64,000 nt of DNA from Nitrospira sp. Its GTDB lineage: Bacteria > Nitrospirota > Nitrospiria > Nitrospirales > Nitrospiraceae. The stretch is from assembly GCA_005116745.1 (NCBI GenBank), contig SWDS01000001.1, positions 341,757 through 405,756 of the forward strand, given 5' to 3'. The translations under genes and the position numbers were made by a program. The notes under the pieces are model-generated. The model saw nothing but the letters and a program-made list of their open reading frames with translations. It was not told where the DNA came from and did no database searches. Positions 48,288-56,153 of the stretch are shown here, piece by piece; the stretch's first letter is position 1, and every line of letters begins with the position of its first letter.

Positions 48288-49112
48288 ATGACCGCAATAG
48301 CGATTTGGCTTAACGAGGAAAGTCCAGTGCATCCGATGCTTTGGGTTGCAGCTGACAGCCGCGTCACTGTGCAATCCGGCGTTCTGGATGACGGTGCGAA
48401 GATCTTCGGTTTGTCGGTGGTCTGCAGGGCACCTGACGGAGATGGATTCTTCTCCAGGGTGACTTACGCCCATTCATACGGGTATTGCTTTGCCGGAAGC
48501 ACATTAATGGGGCAGAACTCCTATCTCGCGCTTGTTCCTCTCCTTGGGAATCTTGCGGCTGCAGAGGGGTACTTTCCATCTCTTGAAGACACCGCCCGGT
48601 ACGTTCATAGGTACTTAGCTCGGAGCTTCGACGACTTCAAAGTCATAGCGGGTCCGGGTGCGATGCTTGAAGCTGCGCTCTTTGGCTATTGTCATCGAAC
48701 CAAGAGGCTTGCGACGTTTCGATTTTTCCCAAGGATGGAGGCCGACACTTTGGTCTTGACATGCCTCGAGTGGAATGTAAGCAGCGGCAGTACTCTGTAT
48801 CTAGGAGACGAGAAGGCCAAGATGGAAGCACGACTTGTGGCTGCGTACCAAGGTGAGTCTCTGCCAGGACGGCCGCTGAGCCGGATTCCCCGCTACGTCA
48901 TCCAGGATAGCGTTCTCGACGATTCGTTTCCAACGATTGGTGGAGATATACAACTAGGTGTGGCGGATTCGTTAGGCTTTCGGGCCTTCGCGCTTTGCAA
49001 ACCGCGAGTCGTCGGGCAACCCCAAGCGGTCATTAGCTACCTCGGTAGAGAGCTGACGCCAGAACTAATGCAGGTTGGTGAAGCATTCGTGGCGGGGCCG
49101 GCGATGGTGTAA
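48288..49112 (+). CDS. Proteasome/HslV-like Ntn-hydrolase candidate
   Basis: A 274-residue protein with an N-terminus like proteasome beta subunits: MTAIAIWLNEE, then MLWVAADSRVTVQSGVLDDG and AKIF. If Met1 is removed, Thr2 would be the nucleophile, D23 in AADSR and K38 in DDGAKIF lying at spacings close to Asp17 and Lys33 of the proteasome. YGYCFAGSTLMGQNSYLALV follows as in the GxAG-helix region of HslV. The C-terminal 100 residues are not recognised. No HslU-, Mpa- or Bpa-like ATPase is adjacent. The role is not known; proteolysis is an inference. Confidence 0.55.
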   Translation: MTAIAIWLNEESPVHPMLWVAADSRVTVQSGVLDDGAKIFGLSVVCRAPDGDGFFSRVTYAHSYGYCFAGSTLMGQNSYLALVPLLGNLAAAEGYFPSLEDTARYVHRYLARSFDDFKVIAGPGAMLEAALFGYCHRTKRLATFRFFPRMEADTLVLTCLEWNVSSGSTLYLGDEKAKMEARLVAAYQGESLPGRPLSRIPRYVIQDSVLDDSFPTIGGDIQLGVADSLGFRAFALCKPRVVGQPQAVISYLGRELTPELMQVGEAFVAGPAMV

Positions 49113-49250
49113 GGAGGAAGTGGTGTCAACAGCCAGTTCCTTCGAGGGAAAAAGAAAGGGAGTCGTGTGTCATTCTTTGGTGAGCAATTCTGAGTCTGTA
49201 GCGGAAAAACCTCCAAGAACCATTGCTTTCACCGGCTACAGCCCATCTCA

Positions 49251-49280
49251 TTGACAGCGTTCCTTCCGGGAACGTAGCCT
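49251..49280 (+). promoter_or_regulatory. Promoter candidate of the hcp gene with palindromic spacer
   Basis: TTGACA (49251-49256) and TAGCCT (49275-49280), 18 nt apart, 45 nt upstream of the hcp ATG. The spacer contains the inverted repeat CGTTCC-TTCCG-GGAACG, which could be a repressor operator. The -10 is weak (3 of 6). Confidence 0.35.
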
Positions 49281-49323
49281 ATCTCCCGTCTTACAACATT
49301 CAAGGATTCTGAGGAGGGCTATC

Positions 49324-49812
49324 ATGGCGGCTGTTGACTATTTTCTGAAGATCGCCGGGATTGAGGGCGAGAGCAATGATTTGAAGCACAAGGGAGACAT
49401 CCATCTGGGTTCGTGGTCGTTCGGAGGCACACAAACGGGGGGCGAGCATTTCGCCGGCGGTGGGGGCGGGGGTAAGTTCTCGGCGCAAGATTTTCATTTC
49501 ACGACGAAGCTCAGCAAGGCCTCACCGAAACTCTTCCAGGCCTGTGCCACTGGTGAACGGTTGAAGAATGCGACGCTCGTGGCGAGAAAGGCAGACGAGG
49601 GACAGCAGGAGTACTACACAATCACGTTCAGCGACTGTTTAGTGTCTTCCTATCAGCAGGGTGGGGCTGTTGGATCGGACCTCATTCCAACGGATCAGGC
49701 GTCGTTGAGCTTTGGGAGGATTGAGATCGAGTACACAGAGCAAAAGGCGGATGGGTCGCTTGGAGCAGTTGTGAAGGGTGGCTATGACTTGAAGCTCAAT
49801 AAGGCTGTCTAG
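49324..49812 (+). CDS. Hcp family (type VI secretion tube-type) protein
   Basis: A 162-residue Hcp1-like protein: MAAVDYFLKIAGIEGESND (residues 1-19), then HKGDIHLGSWSFGG, a Gly-rich loop AGGGGGGKF and DFHFTTKLSKASPKLFQACA, and a C-terminal beta half ending GGYDLKLNKAV. Hcp forms the tube of type VI secretion systems and can carry effectors. No other T6SS gene (VipA/B, ClpV, VgrG, TssJ-M) is found in this window, so this is an orphan copy whose secretion machine, if any, must be elsewhere. GAGGAGG precedes the ATG. Confidence 0.88.
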   Translation: MAAVDYFLKIAGIEGESNDLKHKGDIHLGSWSFGGTQTGGEHFAGGGGGGKFSAQDFHFTTKLSKASPKLFQACATGERLKNATLVARKADEGQQEYYTITFSDCLVSSYQQGGAVGSDLIPTDQASLSFGRIEIEYTEQKADGSLGAVVKGGYDLKLNKAV

Positions 49813-49989
49813 CAGGATGCGGAAAAGTCAGCCAGCGGCGTTCTCGCATCGCTCAGAGGCTCACCGTACCGAAGCGAATGCCTCGTCTCACACCTCGATA
49901 TCCGAGACGGCTACAGAGATCGGAATGAGTTTTCCCACAGCCTACTAAGGAGCTGGATGTGTTCGGGAAAAACTCGAGAAAGAAGACGT

Positions 49990-50355
49990 TTACGCAGCGA
50001 TGGTGTTAAGCGCCGATTCTGCTTCAACAGATTGGCTCAAACTAGCAGGAGCGTTGTAGCCTTCGACCAGATCGATGAAGTACTCACGGACTCCCTGTGC
50101 GTACCGAAGAAACTCGATGCCAAACTGGTTGTCTTTGTGCCAACGCACGATTGAGATTTCGACGGCGAGCGGAGATTCTGTGTCAGGCGCCTCGATGTGC
50201 AATGCCAGATAGCTGCCTGGCGTCAGGGCGACATTACTCTGCATTCGACATCCCGTTGGAGAGAGATCAAAGAGGGTTCCTTCTCCAGCACCGTTGTCGG
50301 TCTGGACGCTGGTGGGGTACCGGACATATTTTCTTGAGCTGCACCGGAGCTGCAT
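49990..50355 (-). CDS. PilZ domain protein
   Basis: A 121-residue single-domain PilZ protein, the c-di-GMP receptor family. The RxxxR motif is R8-x3-R12 in SRKYVRYPT and the D/NxSxxG motif is DLSPTG (30-35). The beta barrel continues through AVEISIVRWHKDNQFGIEF. The C-terminal 30 residues are helical with no known function. No cyclase or phosphodiesterase is next to it, so the regulated target is unknown. Confidence 0.85.
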   Translation of the reverse strand: MQLRCSSRKYVRYPTSVQTDNGAGEGTLFDLSPTGCRMQSNVALTPGSYLALHIEAPDTESPLAVEISIVRWHKDNQFGIEFLRYAQGVREYFIDLVEGYNAPASLSQSVEAESALNTIAA

Positions 50356-50504
50356 GTCAACCTCGCTGTTAGTGCCTTTATCGGCAGTGCCGAATAAAAC
50401 TTAAATATGCTGGCTCTACAATTCCTCTTTCTCTGGTTCCTGCTAGACGCGACTGCGCTCATGCTTGTATCGTACGTGTGACTCTTCATCTGGAGAACCG
50501 AGCC

Positions 50505-50942
50505 ATGATCCAACCAACCTATCCCCGCAGCCCTAAGGCTCTCCTCTGCGGCATCGCTCATCTCGGGAGGTTGATCGACAAGATTCGTCTGCGCCATGCC
50601 GGGCAGATTCAGGATTACAACTACATCACTGTGGGGTTCGATCAGTATCTTGTCGAGTTTCTTGGGATCGACGCGAAATTGTTCGAACAGCGTGTCTTGG
50701 CAGGTGGGACGGATGAAGAGCTACTCGTCTGGGTGAAGGGCAATGGCCGCAAGCCATCTGAACAGGAAATCGGGCAATGGACACAGGCGCTACTGGCTTC
50801 TGGACCAAAAGATGATGCAGCTCGCCAGAGATTCCAAGGTCGTTTGAAGGACATCGCGACCAAGCGCGGTGTGACCGTGAGTTCCTTGCCAGCTGTGACG
50901 ACCTGGGTAGATGTGATCGAACTAGATGAAGAACGTCTCTGA
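50505..50942 (+). CDS. DUF5069 family protein
   Basis: A 145-residue protein starting at ATG 50505, with GGAG 9 nt before it; a frame from 50478 is longer but lacks that. DUF5069 hallmarks: YPRSPKALLCGIAHLGRLID then KIRLR, the FLGIDAKLFEQRVL segment, and the C-terminal WVDVIELDEERL. The family is of unknown function. Its end overlaps the start of the next gene by 17 nt, so the two are likely translated together. Confidence 0.82.
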   Translation: MIQPTYPRSPKALLCGIAHLGRLIDKIRLRHAGQIQDYNYITVGFDQYLVEFLGIDAKLFEQRVLAGGTDEELLVWVKGNGRKPSEQEIGQWTQALLASGPKDDAARQRFQGRLKDIATKRGVTVSSLPAVTTWVDVIELDEERL

Positions 50943-51372
50943 GTATCGTGGCCTCTCCATGCCAGACCCTCGTCTCCTCCGGTTTTTTGGTCTTATTGCC
51001 ATTCTGAACGTATTGCATCTGGTCGACCATATACTACGCGGTGATTTCCACTTGCCGATTGACGAGCAGTCGGTCGGGTTCATCGGCGTGGCAACCATTA
51101 TCCTGGGTGGGATGGGACTTGGTGTGCGGCTCTATCGGTCAGGCCGCGTCGGACCACGGTTCTGGGTGATGGTCGGAGTGCTTGGTTTGGGGCTTGGGTG
51201 GCTTTCGCATTTCAGCCCAATGACTGACCAACCGGTGTCGGTCATCTACCATGCGTATACGGCTCCGTGGGCAGGGAGCTTGGCGGTAGGTTGCCTGTTC
51301 CTGCTTATGTTCTCTGTGTTGAGTGGGACTGTCCTGGCCACATATCTGTGGAGACGAGGTGACGGGCTGTGA
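50926..51372 (+). CDS. Four-helix membrane protein, unknown function
   Basis: A 148-residue integral membrane protein with four predicted helices: FFGLIAILNVLHLVDHIL, VGFIGVATIILGGMGLGV, FWVMVGVLGLGLGWL and SLAVGCLFLLMFSVLSGTVL. A histidine-bearing segment (NVLHLVDHIL) and LSHFSPMTDQP are the polar features. No family is assigned. Overlaps the DUF5069 gene end by 17 nt, implying a shared transcript. Confidence 0.75.
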   Translation: MKNVSEYRGLSMPDPRLLRFFGLIAILNVLHLVDHILRGDFHLPIDEQSVGFIGVATIILGGMGLGVRLYRSGRVGPRFWVMVGVLGLGLGWLSHFSPMTDQPVSVIYHAYTAPWAGSLAVGCLFLLMFSVLSGTVLATYLWRRGDGL

Positions 51373-51392
51373 CTCGCGAAACCGAATCGGTG

Positions 51393-52031
51393 CTATCTCA
51401 ATTCTGTCCACCCGCCTGTTTGCGAGCGAAAGGCTAGTTGGCGCGTCGTGGTGCGAATCACAGTCACGTCGTTGGTCTGGTCGATGGATTGCATCTGTTC
51501 GTGCGCCGACCAGCGCATGGCAAAGAAACCTCCGGTGAACGCGGAAAACGCCAGGGCTCGCTCAGAGGTAATCACAACGATGACATGGCCGCGACCCTGC
51601 AGTTGTTTGACGGTTTCATTCGGCCCCAACGCATCGCTGAACCAATGGCCACGACTTTCTTGAAACCCATGGACTCGCCGGTTGGTCTGCACCACAAGCA
51701 GGCGTGGCAGTACCTGATGCCGTTCAACCTGTTCTTCGACGTCCAACTGCACCTCTGTCCATCGACGTAAGCCAGAAGCGAAGCCCAACAGTCGGCGGGT
51801 GGTCTGGGCAAAGCCGGCTGGTCCCTGAGCCGCCGTGGTGACGAGTGTTTCATTGACCCCCAATGGTTCCTCGACGGGACTGCCACCTCCTGGGAGCGCA
51901 ACGACTCTGTCTTTGACGACCGTGACGAGGACATCGATCTGGCGAACTTGTGCGAAGGCAGGACTTGAACCTAGGAAAACTAGAATCACAAGCGCAAGCG
52001 TGGCGTAACTGGTAGTGAAAAGCATCGGCAT
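51393..52031 (-). CDS. Secreted hypothetical protein
   Basis: A 212-residue protein when started at ATG 52031; a signal peptide TTSYATLALVILVFLGSSPAFA follows. The mature domain starts QVRQIDVLVTVVKDRVVALP and contains repetitive beta-like pairs, for example RLLVVQTNRRVHGF, VIVVITSERALAFSAF and VTVIRTTTRQLAFRSQ, each ending in a similar 'R.LAF/HGF' pattern, suggesting internal beta-propeller-like repeats. Family not recognised. It converges on the four-helix membrane gene with a gap of 20 bp. Confidence 0.65.
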   Translation of the reverse strand: MPMLFTTSYATLALVILVFLGSSPAFAQVRQIDVLVTVVKDRVVALPGGGSPVEEPLGVNETLVTTAAQGPAGFAQTTRRLLGFASGLRRWTEVQLDVEEQVERHQVLPRLLVVQTNRRVHGFQESRGHWFSDALGPNETVKQLQGRGHVIVVITSERALAFSAFTGGFFAMRWSAHEQMQSIDQTNDVTVIRTTTRQLAFRSQTGGWTELR

Positions 52032-52179
52032 TCCGTTCGTAGGGCTGGTTGAGTGTCGCCTACGCATAGAGCATCTTGCAACAGATCGAACCGGACGTCT
52101 TCAGAGAAAGCCGATGGTGTTGATGCAGTTCCCTTGTCGAGCGGGGGTGATCTTGCCGTGGATGCTTTGTCGGGCAGCT

Positions 52180-52231
52180 AAGGCAAGTACAGGCTGTCGG
52201 CCTTAACGGGCCGACAGCCTGTACTTGCCTT
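52180..52231. repeat. 23-bp perfect stem-loop between two minus-strand genes
   Basis: Arms 52180-52202 and 52209-52231 are exact reverse complements around a six-base loop TTAACG. It lies 20 nt beyond the stop of the 143-residue gene (52252) and 150 nt ahead of the secreted-protein start. It would stop transcription in either direction but no T-run follows. Could also be a small repeated element. Confidence 0.8.
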
Positions 52232-52251
52232 CCGTCGAATGGCAATAGGTT

Positions 52252-52683
52252 CTACAGAGCGGGCAGTGTCAGTAACTTCTTCATTTCGCAGTGTGCAAGA
52301 ACGACGTCGGGGGCGCGCTGTAGCGCCTCATAATAACTCCGCTCATATCCGTCACCGAGTTCCGAGGGGCGAATGAGCGCTCGCACCTCGGTTAACAGGA
52401 CCGCCACATCGTCGACCCTCAGTTGGTCGTTCCCATCAAGGAATTCATCGATACGGACCACCATGTTGGATAGCGGATGCAGCCAGGTAAACCACGGGTC
52501 GTTCATCACCAACTGTAAGAGTTGGCCGGTGCTGTCCACTCGACCGTAAATGCGCTCATAGGTCAGCTGTTCGGCGACGATCAGGGCCTTATGTAACCCT
52601 AAGAGTCCGTACCGAACATCCGCCAAGGTTCTCCTGAGCGGGTTGGTTTCTCGAATCTGTGTCTGTTTCGATGAAAGAGCCAT
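52252..52683 (-). CDS. All-helical hypothetical protein
   Basis: A 143-residue protein with a helical pattern throughout: PLRRTLADVRYGLLGLHKAL, QLLQLVMNDPWFTWLHPLSN and DDVAVLLTEVRALI. The segment WFTWLHPLSNMVVRIDEFLD hints at a four-helix bundle of the type seen in several soluble bacterial hypotheticals. No catalytic motif is seen. A strong hairpin follows the stop. Function unknown. Confidence 0.72.
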   Translation of the reverse strand: MALSSKQTQIRETNPLRRTLADVRYGLLGLHKALIVAEQLTYERIYGRVDSTGQLLQLVMNDPWFTWLHPLSNMVVRIDEFLDGNDQLRVDDVAVLLTEVRALIRPSELGDGYERSYYEALQRAPDVVLAHCEMKKLLTLPAL

Positions 52684-52890
52684 ATGAATAATCCTAACAG
52701 GTCAATGAGAAAATAAGGACTCAGGGGTCTTCATGTGTGAAGAGCCAATCACGTTCTATGCTCTTATCGGAGATCAGCTGGTTGTTCTGTAGTCGCAACG
52801 GGGGGCATGGCGATGGGTTGCTTGGGGGCAGATGCTCATCGCTCTCATCCGAGCCGAGTTGGCTCTGTGGCATGCCAGAAGTCAGCGTCA

Positions 52891-53709
52891 TTATTCGGGT
52901 AATTCTGAGGATAGGGAGACAGTAGCCTGCCGCCGGTTGGGATTCTGTGCATCCATTCCTTCTGAAGACATCTGTTTCTGTGGGCTGAGAAGGTTCCCGT
53001 AGAACGCAAATAGCTCACCAGTCAGACGGGCTGCGTTCTCCGGATCGGTTGGGTGTTTTCGCCGGATATAGTCGTTGAGCACCACGCCTTGGGCGGTTTT
53101 ATGGACATGCGGCTGGTCCAGGTTCATACGGTAGCGCTCGATGGCGTTGGCGACGCGACTGATGAAGATCACGGTACCATCTGGTTCCAGCCGCTCGACG
53201 ATTCCCACATGGGTCAGAGGATCGTTCAACTTGCCGTCTCCGTTGAAATCCCAGGTATTATCGAAAAACACGAGATCGCCTGGGTTGACGCTCGATCCTC
53301 GAAGAAGGGTGCCGTGCTGACGCACATGGTTGTGAATGAGTCTGACGCCGTTTCCTTTCGGATCATGGAGCGCTCCTCGATACAGATCGAGCCCGTGCTC
53401 CAGGAAGATGGCACGTGTCACCCCTGCACAGTCGTAGGCGATCCGCTTGCCCTGGCTTGTAATAGCTCGCGCTCCGACGAGCCGTGCTGCAGACTCGACG
53501 ATGGCTAATCGACTGGGGAGCGATGTCAGGAAGGATGTTGGGTAATTCCCTGGGGCTGACCTGGGAGAAGGCTGCGGCAATGCTGGTACGTCATGAGGTT
53601 CTACTGAGAGTGAGGGCGCAATGAGTGCTCGCTTCAGCGTCTGAGCTGGCTGGGTGCAGCCCACGAGAGTCGTGATCGCAAGAACAGCTATGATCAGGAC
53701 GAATGACAT
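52891..53709 (-). CDS. NlpC/P60-like lipoprotein (cell-wall peptidase)
   Basis: A 272-residue protein. Lipoprotein signal with the lipobox LVGC (15-18) leads to a Pro-rich linker (20-65), then a papain-like domain: C94 in YDCAGVTRAIF as nucleophile, H167 in DPLTHVGIVE, and GDLVFFDNTWDFNGDGKLND, a Ca-binding-like loop. Such enzymes cleave gamma-D-Glu-mDAP bonds in peptidoglycan. It directly follows the Ycf46-like AAA+ gene on the same strand after 6 bp, so both are cotranscribed. Confidence 0.85.
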   Translation of the reverse strand: MSFVLIIAVLAITTLVGCTQPAQTLKRALIAPSLSVEPHDVPALPQPSPRSAPGNYPTSFLTSLPSRLAIVESAARLVGARAITSQGKRIAYDCAGVTRAIFLEHGLDLYRGALHDPKGNGVRLIHNHVRQHGTLLRGSSVNPGDLVFFDNTWDFNGDGKLNDPLTHVGIVERLEPDGTVIFISRVANAIERYRMNLDQPHVHKTAQGVVLNDYIRRKHPTDPENAARLTGELFAFYGNLLSPQKQMSSEGMDAQNPNRRQATVSLSSELPE

Positions 53710-53715
53710 CGGTGG

Positions 53716-55275
53716 TTATCGTACGTTCACAAATCGGCCTTCGGCTGTCTGCCGAAGCGCATCGATGTCTTCACGCCGGGTGACTGAAAGCGGAATCGTC
53801 TGGGTCAATTCTTCGATGAGCAGATTGGTCGTGAGCGGAGTTTTTTGATGCAGCGCTCGATAGAGGGCCGTGACCACCGCTTGTTCTATTTCCGAGCCGC
53901 TGAAGCCATCGCTTGCGCTGACGATCTTGCTCAGATCGAACGCCTTGCTGTCTTGCTTGCGGAGGCCGAGATGAATCTTCCAGATGGACTCCCGTTCAGT
54001 ATCGTCCGGTAGATCGACAAAAAAGATCTCATCGAATCGCCCTTTGCGCAGGAGTTCGGGCGGCAATGACGATAGATTGTTGGCTGTGGCGACGACGAAT
54101 ACGTCCTGCTTTTTTTCCTGCAGCCACGTGAGAAAGGCGCCGAAGAGTCGTCGACTCAACCCTGCATCGGCGTCGCCGCTTCCTCCGCCTGCGACCATCG
54201 CTTTCTCGATTTCATCGATCCAGAGGACAATCGGGGACAAGGATTCCGCCATTTCAATCGCCTTGCGGAAATTCTTTTCCGATTCGCCGACGAACTTGTC
54301 GAATAACCGGCCGGCATCGAGCTTTAAAAGCGGAAGTGTCCATTCCCGTGCGATGGCTTTGGCGGCGAGCGACTTGCCGCAACCCGGCACGCCCACCAAC
54401 AGAATGCCGCGAGGCGGGGTGAGATTGAGTGCTTTGGCTTCGGCGGTAAACCCAACTTGGGCGCGATCCAGCCAGGACTTCAGATTGGTGAAGCCTCCCA
54501 ACTCAAACCGATTATCCTCCACGGGATAGTATTCCAAGAGGCCGCCGTCCTTGATCGCCTGCACCTTACGTTGCAGGATGGTTTGAACGTCCCCGGGAGA
54601 GAGAGAGCCGTGTTCTACGATGCATTGGGCCATGACCTGACGAGCTTGATGGAGCGTCATCCCCTGTAAGGCGCGGAGGATCGCATCGGACGCCTGGGTT
54701 GTGGGGCCGTTGTCGGCTGCCGTGGTCTCGCTGATCGAGGTGAGCATGCTGTGCACAAGCGTTGTCGAGCGTGGGCGAGCGGGCGTTCGAGATCGCAGCG
54801 ATTGGAGCAGTCCCCGGAGCATGGAGTGAAGTTCGTCTCGATCCGGCAGTTTCAGCTCGAGTCGCACTGCGATTTTGTCCAGGTCCATTGGGAGTGAGAT
54901 CGGCTGACCAGTCAGCACACAGGTGGCTCGTGATCGGCTGTAAAGAGCTGACACCTCTCGAAGCTGTCGGCAGACAGCGGGATCTTGCAGATGCGGTCCG
55001 AGATCCTTGAGCCAAAACACCGCTTCCACGGTCAACCCATGAAGGTGCTGGAGCACCGCCAAGGGGGTTGCGGTCATCTTACTGAGGGTTGCGCCCTCGT
55101 CGGCGCGGGTGAGCCCTCTGGTGATGGACCACTCGAAAAGTGGCATGCGCTCTTGTGCGGTCACCGATTGTAGTAAGGCCAGGACCCGCTCCTCCTCCAC
55201 CGTTTCAATCACGACGAGAGGATGGGAGGAGCGGATCAAGGTACGGAGATCGTGCACGCTGGTCGACAGAGCCAT
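53716..55275 (-). CDS. AAA+ ATPase, Ycf46-like
   Basis: A 519-residue protein. The N-terminal 260 residues contain a degenerate ATPase-like region (LIRSSHPLVVIETVEEERVL), and residues 285-480 are an intact AAA+ domain: Walker A GVPGCGKS (295-302), Walker B IVLWIDE (349-355), and the sensor/arginine region SRRLFGAFLTWL and FVVATANNLSSLPPELLRKG. The whole arrangement resembles Ycf46, a conserved ATPase of cyanobacteria and plastids whose role is not settled. It is the first gene of a two-gene operon with the NlpC/P60 lipoprotein. Confidence 0.88.
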   Translation of the reverse strand: MALSTSVHDLRTLIRSSHPLVVIETVEEERVLALLQSVTAQERMPLFEWSITRGLTRADEGATLSKMTATPLAVLQHLHGLTVEAVFWLKDLGPHLQDPAVCRQLREVSALYSRSRATCVLTGQPISLPMDLDKIAVRLELKLPDRDELHSMLRGLLQSLRSRTPARPRSTTLVHSMLTSISETTAADNGPTTQASDAILRALQGMTLHQARQVMAQCIVEHGSLSPGDVQTILQRKVQAIKDGGLLEYYPVEDNRFELGGFTNLKSWLDRAQVGFTAEAKALNLTPPRGILLVGVPGCGKSLAAKAIAREWTLPLLKLDAGRLFDKFVGESEKNFRKAIEMAESLSPIVLWIDEIEKAMVAGGGSGDADAGLSRRLFGAFLTWLQEKKQDVFVVATANNLSSLPPELLRKGRFDEIFFVDLPDDTERESIWKIHLGLRKQDSKAFDLSKIVSASDGFSGSEIEQAVVTALYRALHQKTPLTTNLLIEELTQTIPLSVTRREDIDALRQTAEGRFVNVR

Positions 55276-55511
55276 CGGAGGGCAATGCTAGCACGAGGCC
55301 TTGGCCGGACCAAGAAAACCGGTGATTGTTAGCAGGCGTTGGGAGGTGACCCTGGTGTCGAGGTTGTGCGCCAGAGTTGATCCATGGGGATTCAATAGAA
55401 CGGACGACAGAGCGCACTAGCCTAGCCAACCGGTGCCGTGTTCTTTTGGTGTTCCCCTGAAATCAACTCAGGTGGAGGTTAATCGTAGAGGAATACCATG
55501 AAAATTCGTAA

Positions 55512-56123
55512 TTATCTGACTGCCAGCGCCGTGCACGTGTTTGCTTCTCCGTCATCGCTGGGACGATAAGATTTCACAAAATCATCAAGCTTGTGTGCGT
55601 AGGGAGGGGGCATCTTCCCGAGACTCATATCGTATTGCATGACTTGATTATCTTTGAGAAACAGCATTTGGCCTTGCTCAAGGCATTCCACGCCATCTAT
55701 GCTTTCCCATACACCAGGCCATCTTTCTGCAATAGGTCGTGGATATCCAGTTTCTGCTCTGGTTGAATTGACATCAAAGACGATAAATTGTGTGCTTCTA
55801 AAAAAGTAAACCTTGTCATCAACAAGCACAGCGTCACTTATATCTGTGGGCCATATCCCTTTCCATTCGAACAGAATCTTCTTTGGGTATCCGGGTGCGA
55901 CAGACTTTTTGATTAAGTCGTACTTTACACAGTCCATCCCCTTGAAAAAGAATACTGTCTCATCATCCCATCTAAGTGCCGCATCAACGGTCGGAAAGGG
56001 AATATTAAATACCGCCTGAATAGTTCTCTGGTGGTCCTCCACTTCTTTGGCCGCTAAATCGAGATAGAGGTAGGTATCGCCATGGAAGAGGAAAAGACCA
56101 TTCTTATTTAGTAAAAGTGACAT
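55512..56123 (-). CDS. Hemopexin-repeat protein
   Basis: A 203-residue protein made of four hemopexin-like blades: GLFLFHGDTYLYLDL, ETVFFFKGMDCVKYDL, KVYFFRSTQFIVFDV and QMLFLKDNQVMQYDM, with the pre-blade aspartates in VDAAL, ISDAV and IDGVE. There is no signal peptide. Bacterial hemopexin domains are rare and mostly found in toxin-like or surface proteins; binding of haem, metal or protein is possible but no function can be given. It is the last gene of a minus-strand operon after the 723-residue gene, 30 nt downstream. GGAA of GAAGGAATATCGC is the ribosome site. Confidence 0.85.
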   Translation of the reverse strand: MSLLLNKNGLFLFHGDTYLYLDLAAKEVEDHQRTIQAVFNIPFPTVDAALRWDDETVFFFKGMDCVKYDLIKKSVAPGYPKKILFEWKGIWPTDISDAVLVDDKVYFFRSTQFIVFDVNSTRAETGYPRPIAERWPGVWESIDGVECLEQGQMLFLKDNQVMQYDMSLGKMPPPYAHKLDDFVKSYRPSDDGEANTCTALAVR

Positions 56124-56153
56124 GCGATATTCCTTCAGTCTTCTAAGGTTATA

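Noticed and set aside
49324-49812. Hcp as evidence of a type VI secretion locus
   Set aside because: No sheath, ATPase, spike or baseplate gene occurs nearby, so only an orphan Hcp is claimed.
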